The notes beneath the pieces are model-generated. The model was not told the DNA's origin and searched no databases. It saw only the letters and a list, made by a program, of their open reading frames with translations. A stretch of 64,000 bases of DNA. Origin: an uncultured Eubacterium sp. Its GTDB lineage: Bacteria > Bacillota > Clostridia > Lachnospirales > Lachnospiraceae. The DNA lies in NCBI GenBank assembly GCA_910583555.1, contig CAJTXO010000017.1:1-64000 (forward strand), given 5' to 3'. Positions 16,116 to 24,365 of the stretch are shown piece by piece (position 1 is the first letter of the stretch; every line of letters starts with the position of its first letter). The position numbers and the translations under genes are program-made.

Positions 16116-18105
16116 TTTTCTCTCCGTTCTTTCCTCTCTTTTGCTCTGTACCGCCCTCTATGATCCGGAGCGCTACCCGCAGCCCGTCCATCGCGGCCGA
16201 CATGATCCCGCCGGCATATCCGGCGCCCTCCCCGCATGGATAAAGACCGCAAAGACTTTCCGAAACAAGTTCCTGATCCCGCACGATCCGCACCGGCGAT
16301 GATGTGCGGGTCTCCGTGCCGAGGATCCATGTATCCCCATCGTCAAACCCCGCCATTTTCCGGCCAAACTGCCGCATTCCCTGCACAATGCCGTCCGCGA
16401 TATACTCAGGAAGGATACTCCGCACATCGGCAGACATCACTTCTCCCTTCGTACAGGGCAGCATCTGACCGACGTCATATGAATCTATGGCCTCTTTGCC
16501 AATGGCATCTTTGCCCGCGGCATCTCGGCCCACGGCATCCCGGCCCGTGGCATCTTTACCCACAGCATCCCGGCAATCACCGTTTCGTCCGTATCTTCCC
16601 GTCTCTCCGGGCTCCCCGGCCCGTCCGCCGTCCGCAAAATCCGCGAACCGCTGCACCGGTATCTTCCCGTTCCCCGCCTGAAACGTCCGGCGCTCAATCT
16701 CCCTCTGGAATTCCACGCCGGCGAGCACATCCTCGCTGCCAAAATCCCGTCCCGATACGGCGACAATGACGGCGCTGTTCGCGCGGCCGGAATCCCTGGC
16801 GCGGTCACTCATCCCGTTTACCGCCGTCATGCCGGCTTCGGACGAGGCATTCACCACATACCCGCCCGGACACATGCAGAAACTGTACACGCCTCTTCCG
16901 TCCCCGGTCGTCCCCGTCAGTTTATAATCGGCAGCCGGGAGATCTTCCCCGCACGCACCGTACTGGATCTCATCGATCTTCTTCTGCTGGTGCTCGACGC
17001 GGACGCCTACGGCAAACGGTTTCTGCTCCATCGCGATCCCCTCTTCCCGCAGCCGCTCAAACGTATCCCGCGCACTGTGCCCGATCGCCAGCACGCACGT
17101 ATCGCACGCCATCAACGTCTCTTTCCCCTGCGCATCCCGCACATATATTCCAGTCAACCGCCGCTCTCTCTTTGTCCGGCCGGCAGCCTCCGGCATTCTT
17201 TCCTGATTTCCTGCCTCCGACGCCTCCGCATGAGATTTACCATCCGGCACAACATCGCCCATTTCCTCCTGCCGGAATCCAACGAACGTATGGTGAAACA
17301 AATACGTCCCGCCCAGTTCCTCGATCTCCTCCCGCATGGATCGGATCACCTGCCTCAGCCTGTCCGTTCCGATATGCGGTTTCGCGGCGTACCGGATGTC
17401 CTCCGGCGCGCCATGCGCGGTAAACGTATGCAAAATAAACTCCTTCTTCCCCGTCTTATCCTTCACACCGGTATTCAATTTCCCGTCGGAAAACGTGCCC
17501 GCGCCGCCCTCTCCGAACGACACGTTCGTATCCGCGTCCAGCGCACCCCCGTTCCAAAACCGGGATACCTTGTCCACCCGTTCCTGCATCGGTCCGCCGC
17601 GCTCGATGATAACAGGCCTCAATCCACATTTGGCAAGAAAATAACCGCACATCAGACCGGCCGGCCCGGACCCGACGATCACCACCCGGCCCGCGCCCCT
17701 GTCTGCTTCCGACCCGGTATCATTTTGCTTCGGCCCGGTATCATTTTCCTTCGATCCAATATCATTTTCCTTCGACCCGATATCATTTCTTACCCCGCCC
17801 CGCTCCCGCCGCACTTTTCGTATGACATCCGTAAGATCCGGCGGCGGCGTAAAAACGGAAATATTTTTATTTTTCCTGTTTTTGTGCAGGACCGCCTTCT
17901 CGTCCGGGCACTGGAATAAGACGGTATAATTCCAGAACAATTCCGGCTTTTTCCTCGCATCCAGGCTCTTTCGCCCGATCCGCAGCTTACGTATATCCTG
18001 CCGCGGCACGCGGAGCTGCTCCGCTATTTTTATTCGCAGGAAGTCCGATTCCTCTTCCCCGTACATCTCCTTAACACTGATCTTGCACTGACGATACTGC
18101 AGCAT
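16105..18105 (-). CDS. FAD-dependent dehydrogenase (COG2509 type) with repeat insertions
   Basis: 666 residues. The amino 100 residues match the family's small domain (IAEQLRVPRQDIRKLRIGRKSLDARKK), then comes the dinucleotide-binding loop VVIVGSGPAGLMCGYFLAKCGL, then ADTNVSFGEGGAGTFSDGKL and the C-terminal YPCGEGAGYAGGIMSAAMDG. Two low-complexity insertions are unusual: 7-residue units (NDIGSKE) before the FAD loop and 5-residue units (GKDAx/GRDAx) near residue 540. Likely flavoprotein oxidoreductase of unknown substrate. AAAGGA is eight bases before the ATG at 18105. Overlaps the upstream flavoprotein gene by 35 bases. Confidence 0.88.
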   Translation of the reverse strand: MLQYRQCKISVKEMYGEEESDFLRIKIAEQLRVPRQDIRKLRIGRKSLDARKKPELFWNYTVLFQCPDEKAVLHKNRKNKNISVFTPPPDLTDVIRKVRRERGGVRNDIGSKENDIGSKENDTGPKQNDTGSEADRGAGRVVIVGSGPAGLMCGYFLAKCGLRPVIIERGGPMQERVDKVSRFWNGGALDADTNVSFGEGGAGTFSDGKLNTGVKDKTGKKEFILHTFTAHGAPEDIRYAAKPHIGTDRLRQVIRSMREEIEELGGTYLFHHTFVGFRQEEMGDVVPDGKSHAEASEAGNQERMPEAAGRTKRERRLTGIYVRDAQGKETLMACDTCVLAIGHSARDTFERLREEGIAMEQKPFAVGVRVEHQQKKIDEIQYGACGEDLPAADYKLTGTTGDGRGVYSFCMCPGGYVVNASSEAGMTAVNGMSDRARDSGRANSAVIVAVSGRDFGSEDVLAGVEFQREIERRTFQAGNGKIPVQRFADFADGGRAGEPGETGRYGRNGDCRDAVGKDATGRDAVGRDAAGKDAIGKEAIDSYDVGQMLPCTKGEVMSADVRSILPEYIADGIVQGMRQFGRKMAGFDDGDTWILGTETRTSSPVRIVRDQELVSESLCGLYPCGEGAGYAGGIMSAAMDGLRVALRIIEGGTEQKRGKNGEKNEE
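16480..16575. repeat. 15-bp coding tandem repeat
   Basis: About six copies of a 15-base unit (GGCATCTTTGCCCGC-like on the plus strand) encode repeats of G(K/R)DA(x) in the flavoprotein. In frame, imperfect. Confidence 0.85.
17715..17800. repeat. 21-bp coding tandem repeat
   Basis: Nearly four copies of a 21-base unit (ATCATTTTCCTTCGAYCC- core) encode NDIGSKE-like heptapeptides ahead of the FAD-binding loop of the flavoprotein. Confidence 0.85.
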
Positions 18106-19303
18106 CTTCTCTATCCTTTCCCATCTCCGTGATTCCCATTTCTATGATCTTTTTCGCGCACCGGAACGCCGTACTCCAGGCAAAATGTAAATTATAGCCG
18201 CCGCATATGCCATCGACGTCGAGCAATTCCCCGATGATAAACAGTCCCTCGCACAATTTCGACTGCATCGAATCCGCCTCAACCTCGTCGGTCGAAACGC
18301 CGCCCGCCGTGACCTGCGCGCGCTCGAAACCAAACGTATCCGTGATCACGATTTCATACTGTTTCAGCATTTGGACAAGCGCATCCGGCGATTGGCCGGC
18401 CTGTTCTATGAAAAAACGCGCCAGCTTCGCGTGGACGACGCCGGAAAGTCTGGCGGCGCCGTGCCGGAACAGCCAGTCTTTCAGTTGTCCGGAACTCATC
18501 GCCGGACAGCAGTCCAGATAACAGGTCACCGCTCTCCCGGCCGCCAGTCCCTCCGCCGCGGTCCGGCACAGTTGGAACACCGGTATACCGGATATCCCGT
18601 CCCGGACAAGCTGGATCTCCCCACTCTCCTGTCCGGCCGGCCGCCCATCGATCAAAAGCGTCACCTGTCCCTGCAGCCGCACCCCGGCCAGCGCGGTCCA
18701 CTGATGGCCCTCAGCCCGCAGTCCGGTTAGACCCGGATAGAGGTCTGTCACATGATGGGAAAGGCTGCGGCACAGCTTATAGCCGCTGCCGCTCCCGCCC
18801 AGCTCCTTACCCGCTTTTCCCCCAGCCGCCAAAACGAGCGTCCGGCAGCGAAAATTCTCCCCCCTGTTACAATGGATCACAAATTCCCCATTTTTATGTA
18901 CCACATTCCTGACTTCCGTATCAAAGCGAAATGATATGCCATTTTCCCTGCATGTTTCTGTCAGTACCATAACCGGCGCGGCAGCCTGTCCGCTATACGG
19001 ATAGCAGTACCCGTCCCGCTCCCGGTGGAACATGCCCAGTTCCTCAAACATCCCGATCACTTGCTCCGCATCCATCTGTGCCAGAACCTTTGTCACAAAC
19101 TCCTTATCGCCGTAAAAACACTGTTCACTCATGTGCCGGTTGGTAAAATTGCACCTGCCGTTTCCTGTCGCCAGCAGTTTTCTCCCCGCCGACGCGTTCT
19201 TTTCCAGAATCACGGCGTCCTTTCCGGCTTTCCCGAGAAAACAGCCGCACAATAACCCCGACGCGCCGGCGCCGACGATCACGATTTCATGAAATTCTTC
19301 CAT
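18071..19303 (-). CDS. NAD(P)/FAD-dependent oxidoreductase, HI0933/BaiN-like
   Basis: 410 residues from the ATG at 19303 (GGGGAG four bases upstream; another ATG sits four codons earlier). Starts with the FAD loop IVIVGAGASGLLCGCFLGKAG, then the family signature NASAGRKLLATGNGRCNFTN, AAGGKAGKELGGSGSGY, and a C-terminal GGVSTDEVEADSMQSKLCEGLFIIGELLDVDG. This family holds flavoproteins such as BaiN of bile-acid metabolism, but most members are uncharacterised; substrate cannot be assigned here. First gene of the run that leads through proB. Confidence 0.9.
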   Translation of the reverse strand: MEEFHEIVIVGAGASGLLCGCFLGKAGKDAVILEKNASAGRKLLATGNGRCNFTNRHMSEQCFYGDKEFVTKVLAQMDAEQVIGMFEELGMFHRERDGYCYPYSGQAAAPVMVLTETCRENGISFRFDTEVRNVVHKNGEFVIHCNRGENFRCRTLVLAAGGKAGKELGGSGSGYKLCRSLSHHVTDLYPGLTGLRAEGHQWTALAGVRLQGQVTLLIDGRPAGQESGEIQLVRDGISGIPVFQLCRTAAEGLAAGRAVTCYLDCCPAMSSGQLKDWLFRHGAARLSGVVHAKLARFFIEQAGQSPDALVQMLKQYEIVITDTFGFERAQVTAGGVSTDEVEADSMQSKLCEGLFIIGELLDVDGICGGYNLHFAWSTAFRCAKKIIEMGITEMGKDREDAAVSSVQDQC

Positions 19304-19340
19304 ATGTCTCCCCATTCCATTCCTGCACCGATATTTCCAC

Positions 19341-19447
19341 GCTTCCCGATCTGTGCTTCCTGATTCGCGTTTCCTGATCTGCTCTTCCCAATCTGTGTTT
19401 CCTAATTTGCGTTTCCTGATCCGCGTATCTGATCTGCGCTTCCCAAC
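19341..19447. repeat. 14-bp tandem array, about eight copies
   Basis: Units of the form GTTTCCTGATCTGC begin at 19341, 19355, 19369, 19383, 19397, 19411, 19425 and 19438, with two or three substitutions each and one 13-base unit. It fills the leader of the BaiN-like gene. Confidence 0.9.
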
Positions 19448-19470
19448 AAGTATAGCACACTTCTTCGCAT

Positions 19471-20064
19471 TTAACTAGACAAATTCTCCAGAATGGAATA
19501 CAATTCCTTCTCATCCGCCACGAAAAAGCCCTCGCGCAGTTTCTCCTGCTCGTCCTCCGGAAGAACGTCTGCCTGGATCCCCGTATTTTCATAAGGCGTC
19601 ACCTGATCCCGGTGAAAGATAACGACTTCCCCGTTTTCCGATTTCAAAAAGAAGCCCTCTTCCTCTTCCGCGCCGGAGTACGTCTCGCGCACGACGATCC
19701 GGTCTTTGGAAAAGGAAATCAGCTCCTTTCTGTCCGGCCCATCCGTAACGCCGCCCTCCGCGGCCGACTGATTATACTGGAAAAAAAAGGTTTCCAGTTC
19801 CTCCCTCGTAAGTCCCGCCAGTTCTTCCGGCACCTCGGCCTCCTCACTTGTGACGACACCTGTCGTATCATCGTACGTTTCGAGGACATATTTCATTGAC
19901 GCGTTTGTCCGGAGTTCCGTTACGGTATCCACCGTGTTCGCCTCTTCTTCTACCGGAACTTCCTGTGTGCTCTTATCATATACTTTATAGCTCCAAAAGA
20001 ACATGAGCGTAAAGATCGTTCCAATGACAAAAAAACTGCTCATAAACAGGTATTTCTTTTTCAT
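19471..20064 (-). CDS. membrane-anchored protein with BofC C-terminal-like domain
   Basis: 197 residues. A Lys-rich start and one helix (YLFMSSFFVIGTIFTLMFFWSY) place the rest outside the cytoplasm. The soluble part has the order seen in clostridial BofC_C proteins: KYVLETYDD, LAGLTREELETFF, a hydrophobic FFLKSENGEVVIFHRD strand pair, then LPEDEQEKLREGFFVADEKELYSILE. In Bacillus BofC restrains SpoIVB signalling in the forespore; the same role here is only an inference. Good ribosome site GGAGGAGATCAC and promoter upstream. Confidence 0.7.
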   Translation of the reverse strand: MKKKYLFMSSFFVIGTIFTLMFFWSYKVYDKSTQEVPVEEEANTVDTVTELRTNASMKYVLETYDDTTGVVTSEEAEVPEELAGLTREELETFFFQYNQSAAEGGVTDGPDRKELISFSKDRIVVRETYSGAEEEEGFFLKSENGEVVIFHRDQVTPYENTGIQADVLPEDEQEKLREGFFVADEKELYSILENLSS

Positions 20065-20114
20065 GTGATCTCCTCCAAAAAGATTCTACCCATAGTATGA
20101 ACAGTTTTACAATT

Positions 20115-20142
20115 TTTATACAATTTTGTTATCGACTGTCAA
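20115..20142 (-). promoter_or_regulatory. promoter of the BofC-like gene
   Basis: Minus strand TTGACA (20137-20142), 16 bases, TATAAA (20115-20120), about 50 bases before the start codon. Confidence 0.65.
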
Positions 20143-20159
20143 TCCGGTCCATCCCCAGA

Positions 20160-21368
20160 TCAGTTCATAACGCGGCCAATCTTCACCGGATGGCGGTAAT
20201 ACGCATTGGAAATCTTAATACCGTCGCTCGGGTTACTTGCGTGAATGACAAGTCCATTTCCGATATACATCGCCACATGGTTGATGCGGCTTCCATTACT
20301 GTAGAAGAATAAGTCGCCCGGCTGCGGTGAGGATACCGACCTCGTCACAGATGCCTGCGCCGCCGCGTTGTGCGGCAGGGAGTACCCGTATTTCCTGTAA
20401 AGGCTCATCGTAAACCCGGAACAGTCCGTACCGCCTGTCAGGCTTGCCCCGCCCCATACATAGCGGTTTCCGAGAAACTGCTTCGCATATTCGGCGATCG
20501 ATACCTGATTCGACGAAACGCCGTCGGAAGAACCGGCCGAAAGCGTTCCCACTTTAACGGCCCTTTTCAGGGAATACTGCTCGGTTACAAATTCCTTCGC
20601 CACAAATGCCAGTTCATTATCGACCCGGATACAAACCCAGTTATCCAGGTTCGCCTGGATCGCTTCCATTCCTCCGGCACGACTGATAAAATCTTTGGAA
20701 ATCTTCTGTTTTTTGATCACTTTATTCACGAAATTCATCGTCAGATGCTGTTTGCGGATGACAAACTCCTCGCCTTCGGACACGATCGAATAGATCGGTG
20801 CGTCCGTCGTCGGAAGCGCCCTCACACGCAGGGAATCCGCCTTGATCTCGACACACTCGCGGCCGACTTTCGTCGCAAGCGCCTCGGCCTTTTCATCAGT
20901 AACAATGTAACTTGCCTTTACCCATCCGGTCACTTTCCCGGATACCATCTTGGCCCATCCTTTTCTCACTGTATAAATGTGGCAGCCGGCGTTTTTCGTC
21001 AGCTTACCGACGATCTTCGAACTCTCCGACGGCTTTTTCCTCACATTCAGGTACGTATCCACCTTGCTCGCGATACCGAGCCGGCTGTAATTCAGGTTCA
21101 GATTGACATGATCGTCTTCCGGTTCTTCCTGCTGCACCGGCGGCGCGATCGGTTCCGCTGCCGGATCCTGTGCCGCGTCTGGTTCTGCGGCCGGCTGTGA
21201 AACAGCCCCGGCTGCTACGTTCTGACAATACTCTTCCATAACTACAGTCGCGCCGGCGATCGGTTCCTCTGTCGCCAATATAGCGGCTCTGACAGGAACC
21301 GCAAGGATACCTGCCGCCAAAACTCCGATCGCTGCATATTTTGCATATCGCTTATTTAGTATATTCAT
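20160..21368 (-). CDS. SH3b and NlpC/P60 peptidoglycan hydrolase (C40)
   Basis: 402 residues. Signal peptide (YAAIGVLAAGILAVPVRAA), a Pro/Glu/Ala-rich linker, two bacterial SH3 domains (DTYLNVRKKPSESSKIVG and DSLRVRALPTTDAPIYSI), then a C-terminal NlpC/P60 domain with catalytic Cys316 (TDCSGF), His364 (NHVAMYIG) and His376 (VIHAS). Expected to cut gamma-D-Glu to diamino acid bonds in stem peptides during wall turnover. A near-perfect sigma-A promoter lies at 21449-21477. Confidence 0.95.
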   Translation of the reverse strand: MNILNKRYAKYAAIGVLAAGILAVPVRAAILATEEPIAGATVVMEEYCQNVAAGAVSQPAAEPDAAQDPAAEPIAPPVQQEEPEDDHVNLNLNYSRLGIASKVDTYLNVRKKPSESSKIVGKLTKNAGCHIYTVRKGWAKMVSGKVTGWVKASYIVTDEKAEALATKVGRECVEIKADSLRVRALPTTDAPIYSIVSEGEEFVIRKQHLTMNFVNKVIKKQKISKDFISRAGGMEAIQANLDNWVCIRVDNELAFVAKEFVTEQYSLKRAVKVGTLSAGSSDGVSSNQVSIAEYAKQFLGNRYVWGGASLTGGTDCSGFTMSLYRKYGYSLPHNAAAQASVTRSVSSPQPGDLFFYSNGSRINHVAMYIGNGLVIHASNPSDGIKISNAYYRHPVKIGRVMN

Positions 21369-21448
21369 CGTATATTTTACCTCTCCAGATCAACTATCAA
21401 CTGTCAACAGTTTCAATTTGTTACAATTTTATTAAATCTTTTATCGAA

Positions 21449-21477
21449 ATTATAACAATTCAATTGCACGTTGTCAA
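21449..21477 (-). promoter_or_regulatory. strong sigma-A promoter of the C40 hydrolase
   Basis: Minus strand TTGACA (21472-21477), 17 bases, TATAAT (21449-21454). The leader that follows contains the short palindrome AACTGTTGACAGTT near 21395-21410. Confidence 0.85.
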
Positions 21478-21498
21478 GGACTATACGAAATATTTTTT

Positions 21499-22731
21499 TC
21501 ATTTCTGCATGGTAAACGGCTCCCTCGCCAGAATACTGCTGTTTTCCAGAAAATCCTCAATCGTCTGGAACCCAAGTCTCGTGATCAGATCCAGCACGTA
21601 AGGATTTTCTCCGGGTGTACGATATTTCGCTTCCTTTGTATACTCATCGACCAGTTCCGTTGCCTTGTCCTTCTCGATATTTCTTTTCGGCCCCCCGACG
21701 CAGCCGCCGGGACATGCCATTCCCTCAAAGAAATTGCCGTCCGCGTTTCCATCCAGAATGCTCTGCAGCAAGTTTTTACATTCCACCGTTCCGCACGCGC
21801 AGACCGCGTCCAGAGCCGTTCCCGGACGGATGCTCTCAACGCACTCTTTTACCGCCCGGCTCACGCCGCCGGTCCTGGCATACATCCTACCCGCGGCCGC
21901 GGAGTGCTCGTTGACATCTTCTTCCATCGCGTCGAGATCGACGGACAGTTCCTCAAAAACATCTTTCAGTTCCTCAAACGTCAGGACGCAGTCAATGTCG
22001 CCCACGAGATCGGGTTCCCGTATCTCCGCCTTTTTCGCCAGACAGGGACCGATAAAGATCGTCTTGCATCCCTCATGCAGTTCTTTCGCGATGCGCCCGC
22101 ACGCAATCATCGGAGAGACCGAGGCCGGCAGATGTTTCACAATTTTCGTAAAATCTTTCCGGATCATGGAAATCCAGATCGGACAGCAGCAGCTCGTGAG
22201 CTGGAAGCCGTGCTCTTCCTCCACATTTTCCGTAAATTCCAGTGATTCCTTTAATGTTAAAATATCCGCGAACGCGGCCACTTCGATCATCCCGGTAAAT
22301 CCCATTCCTTTCAGCGCGCTGCGCAGTTTACCCGGCGTTGCTCCCTCTCCGAACTGGCCGATATACGCCGGCGCCATGAGCGCGTATACGGATTTCCCTG
22401 TTTTCTCCGCCTCTTTTATGATCTCCACGGCCCGAATGGCATCGCGGCTGAACGTGAGGTTTTTCCTCTCACACGCCTCGATGCAGCGGGCGCAGCCGAC
22501 ACAGTTATCCGGATTCAGTTCCGCCTTACCATCCTTTACCTCCAGCGCCTGGAACATACACGCCGTCACGCATTTCGGATCGCTGCAGTCACACGGTTCA
22601 TTTTTCCACACGAGCGGATATTTCTCCGGGTGCAGCAGACAATCGAGTTTCCGCTTCGGCACCCCTTCAAACTCTTTGTTCCCTTTCAGCTTGTCCCGTA
22701 ACACCCGTTTATACAACTCATCAAAAGTCAT
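21499..22731 (-). CDS. [FeFe]-hydrogenase-like iron-sulfur protein
   Basis: 410 residues from the ATG at 22731 (AGGAGG six bases upstream). The amino third carries two 4Fe-4S motifs: CDCSDPKCVTAC and CVGCARCIEAC. The rest is a hydrogenase large-subunit domain with the H-cluster sequence L1 as TSCCCPIW, L2 as GPCLAKKAE and L3 as ACPGGCVGG. These differ from catalytic group A enzymes (TSCCPGW, MPCxxKKxE, MACPGGCxxGGG) by an extra Cys in L1 and loss of the L2 Met. It may be a sensory or low-activity group B-D type. It follows spoIVA by 96 bases. Confidence 0.85.
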   Translation of the reverse strand: MTFDELYKRVLRDKLKGNKEFEGVPKRKLDCLLHPEKYPLVWKNEPCDCSDPKCVTACMFQALEVKDGKAELNPDNCVGCARCIEACERKNLTFSRDAIRAVEIIKEAEKTGKSVYALMAPAYIGQFGEGATPGKLRSALKGMGFTGMIEVAAFADILTLKESLEFTENVEEEHGFQLTSCCCPIWISMIRKDFTKIVKHLPASVSPMIACGRIAKELHEGCKTIFIGPCLAKKAEIREPDLVGDIDCVLTFEELKDVFEELSVDLDAMEEDVNEHSAAAGRMYARTGGVSRAVKECVESIRPGTALDAVCACGTVECKNLLQSILDGNADGNFFEGMACPGGCVGGPKRNIEKDKATELVDEYTKEAKYRTPGENPYVLDLITRLGFQTIEDFLENSSILAREPFTMQK

Positions 22732-22751
22732 GAAAAACCTCCTGTCCGGAA

Positions 22752-22811
22752 ATAAAATTCCCTCCTGATTTCCCAAACCACCCATTCGTAGTATTGAGAA
22801 AAAGGAGGGAT
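22752..22811 (-). terminator. possible terminator after spoIVA
   Basis: Minus strand TCCCTCC and GGAGGGA pair over a long loop, followed by ATTTTATTT. Weak. Confidence 0.3.
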
Positions 22812-22827
22812 TCTATTCGAAAAACAT

Positions 22828-24306
22828 TTAGATGATGATGCACACCAGCCCGCCGTTCGAATCGTTTACGACTTTTTGTATCGTATCCTGCAGTTTCACC
22901 TGGCTCTCTTCCGTCAGCCGGTTCACTTTGTTCATAATGCCGTCATCCACGAGCTGCCGTATCGTTTTTCCAAAAATATTGGTATCGAAAATACCGTCCG
23001 GATTTTCCTTGCTGTTCGATTCGATGTATTCGATCAGATCTTTGGCCTGCTCTTCGCTCCCGACGATCGGCGCGATCTCCGTCTCGATATTGGCCTGGAT
23101 CAGATGGAGCGACGGACAGACCGCCTTGATCTTTACGCCGTATTTGTTCCCGTGCTTGATCAGTTCGGGATCCGCGATCTCGATCTCTTCCATCGTCGGC
23201 GTGACGATGCCGTAGCCGCGTCCTTTCACCTGCTCGCAGGCCGTGCCGATCGACTCAAATTCAGCCCGCTTTCCGGCCAGTTCCTTCAGCGTCGCGATCA
23301 GCTCATATTCCCCGGTGATCGGCGTCCCGATCATATCGCTCAAAATTTCATAATAATAATGTTCCTCAAATTCAACAGAAATATTGACCTGCCCGTTTTC
23401 CAGCTGCTTATCCTGTATGTAAACGCCTTTGATATAATCCGCCTCTAACGTCAGGCTCTCCTTCGTAACGTCCCGCATGACCCGCATGTTCATCAGCATC
23501 TCACGGCACTGTTCCAAAAGGTCTTTTTTCAGCCAGTGCTCCCGGTCCAGAAATTCCACCCATTTCGGCAGGAAAAAGTTGATTCTCCCGATCGGGAAAT
23601 CGGACAAGATCGTCTCCATAATGCTATATATATCCTCCTTCTCCAACTCCTTGCAATTAAGCGGCAGCACGCTCAATCCATACTTCTGCTCCATCTCTGC
23701 CGCCAGCTTCTGCGTCTGGTCGCTGCGCGGATACAATGTATTTAAAATGATGATCGTCGGCTTTCCGGCTTTCTGGCATTCCAGTACGGTGCGCTCTTCG
23801 CCCTCGATGTACTGCTCTCTCGACAGTTCGGTAAAACTGCCGTCTGTCGTCACGATGATGCCGATATTGGAGTGCTCGCCGATCACTTTCTTCGTCCCGA
23901 GTTCCGCTGCCTTCTCAAACGGGATTTCCTGCGGCGACCACGGCGTCTTCACCATGCGCGCCCGGTCTTCCTCCATATAACCGACCGCATCCTTTACCAC
24001 GAAACCGACGCAGTCGATCAGGCGGATGCGCCCTTTCGCGCCGCTGGGCAGCGTGATCCACGCCCCGTCCTTGGGCACAAATTTCGGCTCGGTCGTCATG
24101 ATGGTCTTGCCGTCGGATGACTGCGGCAGTTCGTCGATCGTCCGCTGCCGTTCTCCCTCGTCGGAAAGTTCCGGTATGACCATCAACTCCATAAAATTTT
24201 TGATAAACGTACTTTTTCCGGTTCGGACGGGTCCTACGACGCCCAGATATATTTCTCCGCCGGTTCTCTTGTTTATATCCTCGTACACATTATATCCACT
24301 GTCCAT
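22828..24306 (-). CDS. spoIVA: stage IV sporulation protein A (spore coat ATPase)
   Basis: 492 residues, normal length. Cytoskeletal ATPase that polymerises on the outer forespore membrane as the base of the coat. Walker A is GVVGPVRTGKST, then the family motifs ELPQSSDGKTIMTTEPKFVP and RIRLIDCVGFVV; C-terminal tail ends NSNGGLVCIII as in other clostridial SpoIVA. The ribosome site AAGGGGG lies inside the right arm of a hairpin, described separately. Mother-cell (sigma-E) expression is supported by a matching promoter at 24334-24361. Confidence 0.97.
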   Translation of the reverse strand: MDSGYNVYEDINKRTGGEIYLGVVGPVRTGKSTFIKNFMELMVIPELSDEGERQRTIDELPQSSDGKTIMTTEPKFVPKDGAWITLPSGAKGRIRLIDCVGFVVKDAVGYMEEDRARMVKTPWSPQEIPFEKAAELGTKKVIGEHSNIGIIVTTDGSFTELSREQYIEGEERTVLECQKAGKPTIIILNTLYPRSDQTQKLAAEMEQKYGLSVLPLNCKELEKEDIYSIMETILSDFPIGRINFFLPKWVEFLDREHWLKKDLLEQCREMLMNMRVMRDVTKESLTLEADYIKGVYIQDKQLENGQVNISVEFEEHYYYEILSDMIGTPITGEYELIATLKELAGKRAEFESIGTACEQVKGRGYGIVTPTMEEIEIADPELIKHGNKYGVKIKAVCPSLHLIQANIETEIAPIVGSEEQAKDLIEYIESNSKENPDGIFDTNIFGKTIRQLVDDGIMNKVNRLTEESQVKLQDTIQKVVNDSNGGLVCIII

Positions 24307-24313
24307 AAAAAAA

Positions 24314-24349
24314 CCCCCTTGCTCAACTGTTACAGTATATGCAAGGGGG
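24314..24349 (-). terminator. terminator hairpin of the BspA-like gene, carrying the spoIVA ribosome site
   Basis: CCCCCTTGC and GCAAGGGGG form a 9-bp stem with an 18-base loop. On the minus strand it is followed by seven T that run straight into the spoIVA ATG. The descending arm GCAAGGGGG is also the only ribosome-binding sequence for spoIVA, seven bases before the start. Confidence 0.75.
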
Positions 24350-24361
24350 GTTTTTATATGT
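24334..24361 (-). promoter_or_regulatory. putative sigma-E promoter of spoIVA
   Basis: Minus strand ACATAT (around 24356-24361), 14-base spacer, CATATACT (24334-24341). This fits the sigma-E pattern (ATA at -35, CATANANT at -10). The start point would fall near 24327, inside the hairpin loop. Confidence 0.5.
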
Positions 24362-24365
24362 CAGC

